Assembly (NCBI RefSeq): GCF_040649515.1 | Contig: NZ_JBEZFP010000001.1 | Location: forward strand, 164,266 to 228,265 | Reading direction: 5' to 3' | DNA from: Yinghuangia elevatio | GTDB lineage: Bacteria; Actinomycetota; Actinomycetes; Streptomycetales; Streptomycetaceae | Length of the DNA: 64,000 nucleotides | Shown: piece by piece, positions 23,679 through 31,998 of the stretch | Layout: every line of letters starts with the position of its first letter | Position numbering within the stretch: position 1 is the stretch's first letter | Notes under the pieces: model-generated | Seen by the model: the letters and a program-made list of their open reading frames with translations, nothing else | Databases searched by the model: none | What the model was told of the DNA's origin: nothing | Program-made: the position numbers and the translations under genes

Positions 23679-26132
23679 GGCGTCCTCCGCCTCCTCGGCG
23701 GCGACCGACGCCAGGACGGCCGCACCCAGCGGCACCGCGATCAGCAGGGCGATGGACGGGATCTGGATGCCCGAGTCGTTGACCGCGTAGCCGACGACCG
23801 CGGTCACCCAGCACGCGATGAGCACCGGGCGCAGCCACGGCACACGGGCGTACGCGGGCGGCAACGCGGTCGCGCGCAGCCTCGGCGGTGTGAGCACCGC
23901 GACGAGCAGGAGCGCCATCAGCACCGGGATCAGGAAGGCGACCACGTTGTCGAACGACCCGAGGTTGTCCATGATCTTGCGGCGCAGCACGGTGCCGGCC
24001 TCGCCGTCGACCACGTCCTGCACGAACCGGCCCAGGTGCGAACGGCTTTCGTCGGGGCGCATCCAGTCGAGCACCGCGATGACCCCGACCACGACCACGG
24101 CCGTGAGGGCGACCAGACCGGCCTTGGCCCATGAGATGCGGGTCCCGGTGAGCAGCAGGCCGAGCACCGCGAAGCCGGGGACGAGCGCGAGGACGCCGCC
24201 GAAGTCGCTGCCGAACGCGGGCCATCCGTCGACAACGATGGCGACCAGCGCGCACCCGCCGAGGACGATCAAGGCGGTACGCCGCCCGGATGCCGCGGGG
24301 TGGGCGGCGCGGTCCGTGCCGACGGACGCGGTGTCGGCGGTGTCGGCGTGCGCGTCGGCGTGCGCGGCAGTCGCGGTGTCGGTAGCAGCGGAAGTGGCAG
24401 TGTCAGTAGCAGTGTCGGCGGGGTCGACCGGCCCGGGCTGCTGTCCGGCCTTCGCGAGCAGGTGGCCCACCGGCCATGCCGCCGCCAGCAGCACGGCCAT
24501 GCCGTACACCGACCACGCCACGTTGCCGAAGCCGTAGAAGCGGCCCGCCACCAGCGGGGAGAGCCCGAACAGGGTGTTCATCTGGAGGTGCGAGCCGGTG
24601 ACCACGTCGCCTGCGAGGATCACGAAGGTCGCCGCCGCCACGAACCCGGCCGGGCCGTACGGGTGCCGCCGCCAGGGGCCGGCGAGCGCCAGAGCCGTGA
24701 GCACCGCCGCACCCGCGAGCGAGATCCCGATCGTCGCGGCCTCCGGGTTCCCGGTCTCGGTCCACGGGAACAGCCCGACCAGGAAGGTGGCGGCCGGGAC
24801 GGAACCCGCCGCGATCGCCACCCCCTGGAGGCCCCGGTAGAGCCGGCGCCGCGTCGCCGCCGGGGCCCCGCGGCGGCGCATGCGCACCGCACCGGCGATG
24901 CCGCAGGCGAACAGCAGGATCGGCACGAGCGTCAGCCATGTGTAGAACTGGTAGACCTCGCGGACCGTACGTGCGGCCTGCGCCCCGACGTCCAGGCGGT
25001 CCAACTCGTCCGCGGCGGCCGCGCCCGTCGGACCGCCGGTCCGGGTGACCGCCGCGCCGACCAGCTTGTCGGGCTTCGCGACACCGAGGGGGGCGAGCAG
25101 GCTGGGGGCGATGTCGGTGAGCTGGGCCATGCCGTCGTAGCGCGTCGAGGTGGACGTCAGCAGGCCGGATCCGAAACGCCCGTCGGGGCCGGACGCGAGC
25201 AGGACGCGCAGATGCGGGGTGGTGCCGTCGTCCGCGATGCCGGCGACGACCAGTTCGGCGCGCGGCGGCAGTTCGGCGGCGATGCGTCCGACGGCGGCGT
25301 CGACGGCGCGCATCCGGTCGGCGCGGGCCGGCGTACCGGATCCGTCGGCGCCGGGTGCCGCGGCGGCCACCGCGCCGAGGTCCACGAGGGTGAGCGCGCA
25401 GCGGGTCATCGCCGCGCGGTCGAGCGCCGCGGGGTCGGCCAGGTAGCCGGCCGGGCTGCGGCCGTCGGCGTCGGCCGTGGCGACCGCCGCACCGGGGCCG
25501 ACCGCGGTCACGCACAGCCCGGCACCGACCGCGGCATTTGCGACCGATCCGAACTGCGGGTCGTACGAGAACTTGTCGTTGTGGTCGGCGATGCGCGGCA
25601 GATCGGGCACCGTGAGGGTCCCGTCGGCGGCCGTGACCGGGACGGGCAGCGGGCCGCACGCGCCGTCCGTGCGCTTGGCGGTGGACCGGGCGCCGGAACC
25701 GGCGGTCAGCCAACCGTCGGTCGGGCAGGTGGTCTTCTCGACCGTGCGCACCGAGAGCGCGGCCGTCGACGAGCGTCCGGTGAGCGCCGCGAGGTTCGGG
25801 GTGCCCTCGGGGGTGATGTCGGACCACAGGAGGCCGGGTACGCCGACGAACACGACGTGGTCGGCGTTCGGCTCGGCGGCGGTCGCGGCAGGCGCGGACG
25901 CAGCGGCCGGGGCGGCCACCGCGGCGGTGCCGCCGCCCGCGAGAAGGGCGGCCAGCAGCAGAAACAGGACGGGCACCACACGGCGGCGTACCAGGGCACG
26001 CGGTTCCGAGCGACGAGATCCCCGGAGACGGGATACCGCGGGGAGACGGGACACCGCGAGGCGGAACGCCGGTCGGTCGGGCGTACGCGGGCCGGGCGCG
26101 CTGAAGAGGGGCCTGGCGGGGCGGGGCGTCAC
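23580..26132 (-). CDS. large envelope protein: phosphatase-like extracellular domain plus multi-helix membrane domain
   Basis: This 850-residue protein has a basic N-terminus and a signal-anchor helix (VVPVLFLLLAALLAGGGTAAVAA). An extracytoplasmic domain (about 88-390) follows, opening with VVFVGVPGLLWSDITPEGTP and SVRTVEKTTCPTDGWLTAGSG, reminiscent of alkaline-phosphatase-superfamily folds; canonical metal ligands are not obvious. From about 397 there are 8-9 transmembrane helices, interrupted by a repetitive DTATDTATSAATDTATA linker, and a Gly/Ala-rich tail. It is convergent with the glycosyltransferase and overlaps it by 99 bp. A role in envelope polymer assembly or turnover is inferred. 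The start at 26132 is the first plausible one. Confidence 0.75.
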   Translation of the reverse strand: MTPRPARPLFSAPGPRTPDRPAFRLAVSRLPAVSRLRGSRRSEPRALVRRRVVPVLFLLLAALLAGGGTAAVAAPAAASAPAATAAEPNADHVVFVGVPGLLWSDITPEGTPNLAALTGRSSTAALSVRTVEKTTCPTDGWLTAGSGARSTAKRTDGACGPLPVPVTAADGTLTVPDLPRIADHNDKFSYDPQFGSVANAAVGAGLCVTAVGPGAAVATADADGRSPAGYLADPAALDRAAMTRCALTLVDLGAVAAAAPGADGSGTPARADRMRAVDAAVGRIAAELPPRAELVVAGIADDGTTPHLRVLLASGPDGRFGSGLLTSTSTRYDGMAQLTDIAPSLLAPLGVAKPDKLVGAAVTRTGGPTGAAAADELDRLDVGAQAARTVREVYQFYTWLTLVPILLFACGIAGAVRMRRRGAPAATRRRLYRGLQGVAIAAGSVPAATFLVGLFPWTETGNPEAATIGISLAGAAVLTALALAGPWRRHPYGPAGFVAAATFVILAGDVVTGSHLQMNTLFGLSPLVAGRFYGFGNVAWSVYGMAVLLAAAWPVGHLLAKAGQQPGPVDPADTATDTATSAATDTATAAHADAHADTADTASVGTDRAAHPAASGRRTALIVLGGCALVAIVVDGWPAFGSDFGGVLALVPGFAVLGLLLTGTRISWAKAGLVALTAVVVVGVIAVLDWMRPDESRSHLGRFVQDVVDGEAGTVLRRKIMDNLGSFDNVVAFLIPVLMALLLVAVLTPPRLRATALPPAYARVPWLRPVLIACWVTAVVGYAVNDSGIQIPSIALLIAVPLGAAVLASVAAEEAEDASGTRDGGLGSVGGGAGGGGAAARAQAEPHGAE

Positions 26133-26292
26133 GTCGGGGCTCCTCGTACGGTCCGGTGCGGTGCGGGCACCAGGCTATGCGGAGCCGGGGGCGGCCACTG
26201 GGCAACCTGCGGCCGGGCGGGCGGGGCGGACTCGGGGCGGCCCGGGCAGCAGGGCTGGGCGGGGGCCGGGCGGGGCGGGGGGCCGGAAGGTG

Positions 26293-26736
26293 TCAGACCG
26301 GCAGCAGCGCGTCCTTGCGCCAGCGCAGGGACTTCTCGAAGCGGATCACGGCACCCTTGCGCGGGTGGTTGCGGAGCTGCACGCGGTCGCTCATCGCCTC
26401 GATGAGGAGCAGTCCGCGGCCGCTCTCGGCGCCCGGCGCGGCGACGTGGTGCAGCGGCGTGCCGAGGCGTTCGGGGCTGAAGCCCGGGCCGGCGTCGCTG
26501 ACCTCGACGCGGCAGCGGTTGCCCACGATCCCGGCCCTGACCTCGAATTCCGCGTCGGGGTTGGTGCTCTTCGCGTGCTCGACGACGTTCGCGCACGCCT
26601 CGGAGAGGGCGAGACCGATTTCGGCGGCCACTCCGGGATCGACTCCGGCGGTCTCCATGGCACCCATCAGCAGGCGTCTCACCATGGGGACGCTCGCTGT
26701 CTCCCGGGGCAGGTGGACGGTCCACCGCATGTCCAT
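26293..26736 (-). CDS. anti-sigma-factor-type serine kinase (HATPase_c, RsbW-like)
   Basis: This 147-residue protein has the complete SpoIIAB/RsbW layout: MRWTVHLPRETASVPMVRRLLMGAM, an N box in EIGLALSEACANVVEHA, CRVEVSDAGPGFSP (G1) and GAESGRGLLLIEAMSDRVQ (G2), ending in a basic strand. It would bind ATP and either phosphorylate an anti-anti-sigma STAS protein or hold a sigma factor. The ATG at 26736 has GGAGG 7 nt upstream. It is expressed alone from a clear promoter at 26842-26869; no STAS or sigma gene adjoins it. Confidence 0.9.
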   Translation of the reverse strand: MDMRWTVHLPRETASVPMVRRLLMGAMETAGVDPGVAAEIGLALSEACANVVEHAKSTNPDAEFEVRAGIVGNRCRVEVSDAGPGFSPERLGTPLHHVAAPGAESGRGLLLIEAMSDRVQLRNHPRKGAVIRFEKSLRWRKDALLPV

Positions 26737-26841
26737 GAACGGGCCTCCGCTCAGAGGTTCGCATTCAAGATCTCGGGTGATATCGGCCGACAGTCGCTGT
26801 TGTCCGCCGACGTCTGACGTCTCGGAATAGGAGACTCAGCG

Positions 26842-26869
26842 CATATACCCAAATCCCATTGAAAGTCAA
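26842..26869 (-). promoter_or_regulatory. strong principal-sigma-type promoter of the RsbW-like gene
   Basis: On the minus strand TTGACT (26869-26864) and TATATG (26847-26842) are separated by 16 nt, inside the most AT-rich stretch of this part of the window. The leader would be about 100 nt. Confidence 0.65.
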
Positions 26870-27063
26870 CAATTGAATTTTTCCCCGATTGCGGCCGCCC
26901 GTATCAGCCGGAACGGACTTTGACGGACCTTTGAGGGAGTTGCGAGGGAGCGTCCCGTGCCCGGCCGCCTCCGGCCGTCCGTGGCGAGGGCCGAATCCGG
27001 CCACCGCGCCCGAACGGGGACCTGCGTTCAGGGCGTTCCGGCGCGGTGAGACCATGGGGCGTC

Positions 27064-27831
27064 ATGCTTGCCGTGTCCCGTCCCCTCCGCGCCGCGCGCG
27101 CCGCCGTTTTCGCCGCGGTGTGCGTCGTGCTGTCGGCGGCCGGACACGCCTTCATGACCAGCGAACCGCTGCCCGTGTGGACGGTGGCCGCCGGGTTCGC
27201 CGGGGTCTTCGCCGTCGCGTACGCCGCCGCCGGGCGCGAGCGCTCGTGGGCCGGGATCGCCGCCCTCCTCGCCGTCGGCCAGGTGGCGCTGCACACTCTC
27301 TTCAGCTTCGGCATGGCCGCCTCGGCGACCGCCATGAGCGGGCACGCGGGCGGCACCGCGCCGCTGAGCGTGCTGGACCGGCTGCTGTGCGGCGGCCGCG
27401 ACGCGTCCGGGCACATCATCCTTCCGCCGGGCTGGTCGGCCCGCGACATCGTGGCCGCGGCCGGGCTCGACCCGGACGCGGCGGGCGCGCTGCCGACCTC
27501 GGTCCCGGCGGCCGACGCCGCGCACGGCGCCGGGCCGATGCTGTTCGACGGCGGCTTCGGCATGCTCGCGGCGCACCTTGCCGCCGCCCTGGCCGCCGCG
27601 TGGTGGCTAAGGCGCGGTGAGGCCGCGTTGTTCGGGGTCCTGCGCCGACTGCACGCGGTGGCGGTCGCGCCGCTGCGCGCGGTGCTGGCGCTGCTGTTCG
27701 GCACGGTGCCCGCGGGGTACGTGCCGTCGGCCGCGCGCCGGGTCGGGCGTACCGCCGCGAGGCCGCGTACCGCACACCTGCGCCACGACGTCGTACGCCG
27801 CGGGCCGCCCGCGTTCGCCACCGCCTGCTGA
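27064..27831 (+). CDS. integral membrane protein at the head of a copper operon
   Basis: This 255-residue protein has about five hydrophobic helices (AVFAAVCVVLSAAGHAFM, VWTVAAGFAGVFAVAYAA, IAALLAVGQVALHTLFSF, MLAAHLAAALAAAWWL, AVLALLFGTVPAGYV). His and Met lie near the helix ends (SAAGHAFM, MSGHAGG). Its position 202 bp before ycnI and other copper genes, in the same direction, suggests a copper-related membrane role, but the family is not recognised. An in-frame GTG at 27046 is an alternative start; neither has a clear SD. Confidence 0.7.
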   Translation: MLAVSRPLRAARAAVFAAVCVVLSAAGHAFMTSEPLPVWTVAAGFAGVFAVAYAAAGRERSWAGIAALLAVGQVALHTLFSFGMAASATAMSGHAGGTAPLSVLDRLLCGGRDASGHIILPPGWSARDIVAAAGLDPDAAGALPTSVPAADAAHGAGPMLFDGGFGMLAAHLAAALAAAWWLRRGEAALFGVLRRLHAVAVAPLRAVLALLFGTVPAGYVPSAARRVGRTAARPRTAHLRHDVVRRGPPAFATAC

Positions 27832-28033
27832 GCGCGCCGCCCCGGGCGGAACGCGCGGTTTCACCCGTTCGGCCGTAGCGGCCGCACGGCCTGGACCGGA
27901 CGGCAGGCGGACTCCGTACCGCGCTTCCTGCCCCGCCCGCACCTCGCAGACCGAGGTCCGGGCCCCGGTCCCGCATGCCCCGGCCCGCTGTCACGGGCCG
28001 CGCGGGCGTGCGCCCATCCACGGAGTTACGACC

Positions 28034-28807
28034 ATGCAGCCCACCACCATCCGCCGTCGCGCCGCCGTGCTCGCGGCCGTGTCGACCGCCGCCGTACTCG
28101 CGCTCGCCGCACCCGCGTCCGCGCACGTCTCGGTGCAGCCCACCCAGGCCGAGCAGGGCGGCTACGCGGGCGTCACGTTCCGCGTGCCGAACGAGAACGA
28201 CAGCGCGGGCACCACCAAGCTGGAGATCAACCTCCCCGAGGACAAGCCGCTCACCTCGGTGCGCACCCGCCCCTTGGCCGGGTGGACCGCGACGGTCGAG
28301 AAGAAGCCGCTGGCCACCCCGATCACCTCGCACGGCAAGCAGATCACCGAGGCGGTCGCCAAGGTGACGTGGACCGCCAACCCGGGCGTGCGCATCAACC
28401 CGGGCCAGTACGAGGACTTCGAGGTGTCGATGGGCCAGCTGCCCACCGACACGGACAAGTTGGTCTTCAAGGCACTCCAGACCTACGACAACGGCGACGT
28501 CGTGCGCTGGATCGACGTGCCCGGCGCGGACGGCAAGGAGCCGGAGAAGCCCGCCCCGACGCTGAAGCTCGTGCCCAAGGGCGGCGCGGCGGCCCCGGCG
28601 GCGAGCCCCGCCGCCGACCAGGCCGGCGCCAAGTCCGGCGCCGGTGCGGCGGACCAGAACCTGACCGCCGCCGCGTCGTCCTCGGACGACAAGAGCAGTG
28701 ACTCCACCGCCCGTGCGCTCGGCATCGCGGGCCTGGTCGTCGGCGCCCTCGGCGTGGCCGTGGGCGTCTTCGGCATCACCCGCGGCTCCCGGCGGACCGC
28801 GAACTAG
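28034..28807 (+). CDS. ycnI: YcnI-type (DUF1775) extracytoplasmic copper-binding protein
   Basis: This 257-residue exported protein has a signal peptide that should be cut at ASA, leaving an N-terminal His (AHVSVQPTQAEQGGYAGVTFRVPNEN). Together with Glu, that His forms the copper site known for YcnI. A beta-sandwich with VRTRPLAGWTATVEKKPL and TWTANPGVRINPGQYEDFEVS follows, then an Ala/Gly linker and a C-terminal transmembrane helix with a basic end (GLVVGALGVAVGVFGITRGSRR). It is the second gene of the copper operon and likely binds or hands over Cu(II) at the membrane surface. Confidence 0.93.
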   Translation: MQPTTIRRRAAVLAAVSTAAVLALAAPASAHVSVQPTQAEQGGYAGVTFRVPNENDSAGTTKLEINLPEDKPLTSVRTRPLAGWTATVEKKPLATPITSHGKQITEAVAKVTWTANPGVRINPGQYEDFEVSMGQLPTDTDKLVFKALQTYDNGDVVRWIDVPGADGKEPEKPAPTLKLVPKGGAAAPAASPAADQAGAKSGAGAADQNLTAAASSSDDKSSDSTARALGIAGLVVGALGVAVGVFGITRGSRRTAN

Positions 28808-28846
28808 TACCAGTTCCAGCACGACCGTCACGTGAACGGGAGAACC

Positions 28847-29554
28847 ATGCGCAAGGCACTAGTGCGGACCGCGGCACTTGCGGCGGCGGGCCTGCTGCTC
28901 GCCACCGGCTGCTCCGACTCCGGCTCCGCGGAATCGCCGGCGGGCAACGGCGGCGCGGTGAAGATCGTTTCGTCCGGGCCGCCCTCCAAGTACCGGGGCA
29001 CCGAACTGGGCAGAACGCTGGAGAAGCCCGTTCTCACGCTGACGGACACGTCGGGGCAGGCGTACGACTTCAAGGCGAAGACCGCCGGGAAGGTCACCCT
29101 GCTGTACTTCGGCTACACGCACTGCCCCGACGTGTGCCCCACCACCATGGGCGACATCGCCCTGGCACTGACCAAGATCTCGCCCGAGGACCGCGCCAAC
29201 GTCAACGTGGTGTTCGTGACCACCGACCCGGAGCGCGACACCCCGGCCGAACTCGGCGAGTGGCTGCACGCGATCGACCCCTCGTTCGTCGGTCTGACCG
29301 GACCGTTCGACCAGATCACCGCGGCCGCGAAGAGCGTCGGCGTGAACATCGACCCGCCGCAGGTCGCCGCGGACGGCAAGGTCACCAGCACGCACGGGAC
29401 GCAGGTGATCGCGTACTCGCCGGACAACGTCGCCCGGGTGATCTACCTGGCGAGCGTCGGCATGAACCCCGACGGCACCCCGGCCGGCAGCACCGCGGAG
29501 AGCTTCGCCCACGACCTGCCGATCCTGATCCGTCCGGAGGGCGGCACGTCATGA
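28847..29554 (+). CDS. sco: Sco/SenC copper chaperone lipoprotein
   Basis: This 235-residue lipoprotein has the lipobox LLLATGC near residue 22. The thioredoxin-like Sco domain carries the copper motif CxxxC in THCPDVCPTTMG and the distal His in TSTHGTQVIAYS. Sco proteins deliver copper to, and maintain the reduced state of, the CuA site of cytochrome c oxidase. A GGGAG lies a few nt before the ATG. The stop overlaps the next ATG (ATGA, 29551-29554), so it is translationally coupled to PCuAC, its usual functional partner. Confidence 0.95.
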   Translation: MRKALVRTAALAAAGLLLATGCSDSGSAESPAGNGGAVKIVSSGPPSKYRGTELGRTLEKPVLTLTDTSGQAYDFKAKTAGKVTLLYFGYTHCPDVCPTTMGDIALALTKISPEDRANVNVVFVTTDPERDTPAELGEWLHAIDPSFVGLTGPFDQITAAAKSVGVNIDPPQVAADGKVTSTHGTQVIAYSPDNVARVIYLASVGMNPDGTPAGSTAESFAHDLPILIRPEGGTS

Positions 29555-30144
29555 GGTACGCCGAACTCCGGCACCCCCGCCGGGCGGTGGCCCTGGTCGC
29601 GGGCGGCGTGCTCGCGGTCGGCGCGGGAGTCGGCCTGGTCGCGTGCGCGTCGGACGGCTCGGGGAAGTCCGACCGTCCGGCCGCCGAGTCGGCGGCCGGA
29701 CCGCAGGTCAAGGTCGTCGACCCGTACATCCCGCAGCCGGTGAAGGGCGGCATGGCCGCGGGCTACCTGGTCCTGCAGAACGACGGCGGGACGGCCGACC
29801 GCCTCGTGTCGGTGACCACCGACATCGCACCGAGCGCGACGCTGCACCAGACCGTCGACAACCGCATGCAGCAGGTCGAGGCGATCGACATCCCGGCGCA
29901 CGGCAAGGGCGTCCTGGGACGCGGCGGTGCGCACATCATGTTCGAGGAGACCACCCGACCCCTGAAGAAGGGCGACACCGTCGACGTGACGCTGACCTTC
30001 GAGAAGTCCGCGCCGATCACCGTGCGCGTGCCGGTCCTCGGTATCGCCGAACGGCCCGGCGACGCCGGTGCCGCCGGCGGTACGACCGGTTCCGCGGGTC
30101 AGCCGGGCGCCACGACCGAGGACCACACGGGCCATGGCGGTTGA
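29551..30144 (+). CDS. PCuAC-family periplasmic-type copper chaperone (DUF461), lipoprotein
   Basis: This 197-residue lipoprotein has the lipobox-like GLVAC near residue 32. The cupredoxin-like domain follows the copper motif H-x10-M-x21-H-x-M in spirit: LHQTVDNRMQQVEAI and later GAHIMFEETTRPLKKGDTV. The C-terminal tail is Gly/Thr-rich, ending in DHTGHGG with two more His. PCuAC extracts Cu(I) and passes it to Sco or directly to CuA. It overlaps sco by 4 bp and the next gene (copCD) by 11 bp. Confidence 0.93.
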   Translation: MRYAELRHPRRAVALVAGGVLAVGAGVGLVACASDGSGKSDRPAAESAAGPQVKVVDPYIPQPVKGGMAAGYLVLQNDGGTADRLVSVTTDIAPSATLHQTVDNRMQQVEAIDIPAHGKGVLGRGGAHIMFEETTRPLKKGDTVDVTLTFEKSAPITVRVPVLGIAERPGDAGAAGGTTGSAGQPGATTEDHTGHGG

Positions 30145-31996
30145 GGTCAAGCGGGCCGACGTCACGGTGGCCGACGTCACGGTGGTCGGCGTCACGGAGG
30201 CCGACGCCGTCGCGGACGGGGTCCCGGCGCCGCCGACCACCGGCCGTCGGACGGCCCCGCGGCGCCGGCTGCTCACCTGGCTCCTCGCGCTGCCCGTGCT
30301 GCTGGCCGCCCTGGTGGTCGGCGGCGCGGGCCCCGCGTCGGCGCACGCGGAACTGGACTCCAGCAACCCCGCCGCCGAGTCGACGGTGCCGACCGCGCCC
30401 GCGACCGTGACGCTGCGCTTCACCGAAGGTGTGGAGACCGGGCTCGGCGGCGTCAAGGTCCTCGACCCGCAGGGCAAGCGGGTCGACACCGGTGACGCGG
30501 AACACGGCATCGGCGGGCCGTCGACGGTCACCGTGAAGCTGTCCCCGGGCCTGGCGCCGGGGACGTACACGGTCGCGTGGCGCGTGGTGTCGGAGGACTC
30601 GCACCCGATCGCGGGGGCGTTCACGTTCAACATCGTGCGCGCCTCGGCGTCGTCCGCGAACATCGGGTCGCAGGGCGCGGATTCGTCGGTGACGTTCGTC
30701 GACGGGTTGGCGCGCGGCCTCGCGTTCGCCTCGTACGCGCTGCTCGCGGGATCGGTGCTGTTCCTGGTCGCGCTGCGGCCCGCGGCGGTCGGCCGGTTCC
30801 GGGTGTGGATGCTGCTGTTCGCGTCGTGGGCGGGTCTGCTGGTGTCCACCCTCGCGGCCCTGATGTTGTACGGGCCCAAGGCGTCGGCGCTGCCCTTCTC
30901 CTCCGCGTTCGACCTCGACGTGCTGCGCGCGACGCTGGAGACGAAGCTCGGCCGTGCTCTCTCGGTCCGCATCCTCGTCCTGGGTGCCGCCGGGGCACTG
31001 CTCGGCTACCTGGTCGCGGTGCTCCCCGGCGCCGGCCGCCGCAGACGCCAAGTGCTGGGCGCCGCCTGGGTCCTGCTGTCCGCGGGCCTCGCGGCTACGT
31101 GGTCGCTGTCGGACCACGCGTCGGTAGGCATGCAAGCGCCGCTCGCGGTCACCGCCGACATCGTGCACCTCCTGGCGATGGGCACCTGGCTCGGCGGCCT
31201 GGCCGTCATGGTCCTCCTGCTGTTCGGCACGGAGCGCGACGAGGACGGCGAGCAACTCCCCGGTGCCCTCGACGTGCCGACTGTGGCGTGGTTCTCGAAG
31301 ATCGCGATGATCTGCGTGTCCGTGCTGATCGTCACCGGCGTGTACGCGTCGTGGCGGCAGGTCGGCTCCTTCGACGCGCTGTTCTCCACGACGTTCGGCC
31401 TGCTGCTCATCCTCAAGGCGAACTTCGTCACGCTGATGATCGCGGCGGCGTGGACCGCCCGCCGCTGGCTCCAGGCCCGCCTGCGGGCGAGCGCCGGCGC
31501 GCGGGCGGGCGACCCCATGGGGCGCAAGCAGACGATCCGGCGCGCGGTGGCGGCGGAGGCGGCGCTCGCGATCGCGGTGATCGCGGTGACGACGGTGCTG
31601 GTGAACACCGAGCCCGCACGTACCGCGTACGCCCGCGAAGAGGCCGCCAAGCCGCGCATCGCCTCGGGCAGCACACCGTTCGACGCGGGCGGCTCGGCCG
31701 GCAAGGGCATCGTCGACGTGGCGATCGACCCGGCGAAGGCGGGGGTCAACACGATCGACGTATTCGTCCGCGATCCGCTGCGCAATCCGGTCGACCCGCC
31801 GGAGGTCACCGTCACCGTCGCGCTGCCGGACAAGCAGATCGACGCCATCGTCGTGCCGGTCGAGCACATCGCCCCCGGGCAGTGGCGTGCGCAGGGCGTG
31901 TCGCTGCCGCTGGCCGGCACCTGGCAGGTCTCGATCGCGGTACGCACGACCGACATCGACCGGGCCATCGTGACCGTTCCGTTGAAGGTGCGCTGA
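30134..31996 (+). CDS. copCD: CopC-CopD fusion copper uptake protein
   Basis: This 620-residue fusion starts with an unusual cytosolic stretch of VTVADVTVVGVTEAD repeats and a signal-anchor helix. A CopC cupredoxin domain follows, whose mature N-terminus would be His (SAHAELDSSNPAAE) with a second ligand in EDSHPIAG. Next is a CopD membrane domain of about eight helices (FVDGLARGLAFASYALLAG, VTADIVHLLAMGTWLGGLAV), and last an extracytoplasmic beta domain (VDVAIDPAKAGVNTIDVFVRDP). It is thought to take up copper for cuproenzymes. The ATG at 30134 lies inside the PCuAC gene. The N-terminal repeat region may mean the true start is further downstream. Confidence 0.93.
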   Translation: MAVEVKRADVTVADVTVVGVTEADAVADGVPAPPTTGRRTAPRRRLLTWLLALPVLLAALVVGGAGPASAHAELDSSNPAAESTVPTAPATVTLRFTEGVETGLGGVKVLDPQGKRVDTGDAEHGIGGPSTVTVKLSPGLAPGTYTVAWRVVSEDSHPIAGAFTFNIVRASASSANIGSQGADSSVTFVDGLARGLAFASYALLAGSVLFLVALRPAAVGRFRVWMLLFASWAGLLVSTLAALMLYGPKASALPFSSAFDLDVLRATLETKLGRALSVRILVLGAAGALLGYLVAVLPGAGRRRRQVLGAAWVLLSAGLAATWSLSDHASVGMQAPLAVTADIVHLLAMGTWLGGLAVMVLLLFGTERDEDGEQLPGALDVPTVAWFSKIAMICVSVLIVTGVYASWRQVGSFDALFSTTFGLLLILKANFVTLMIAAAWTARRWLQARLRASAGARAGDPMGRKQTIRRAVAAEAALAIAVIAVTTVLVNTEPARTAYAREEAAKPRIASGSTPFDAGGSAGKGIVDVAIDPAKAGVNTIDVFVRDPLRNPVDPPEVTVTVALPDKQIDAIVVPVEHIAPGQWRAQGVSLPLAGTWQVSIAVRTTDIDRAIVTVPLKVR

Positions 31997-31998
31997 GC

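Noticed and set aside
24300..24425. Short repeats in the envelope protein gene as a CRISPR-like array
   Set aside because: They encode a DTATDTATSAATDTATA linker in frame and vary in length; there are no spacers or conserved repeat units.
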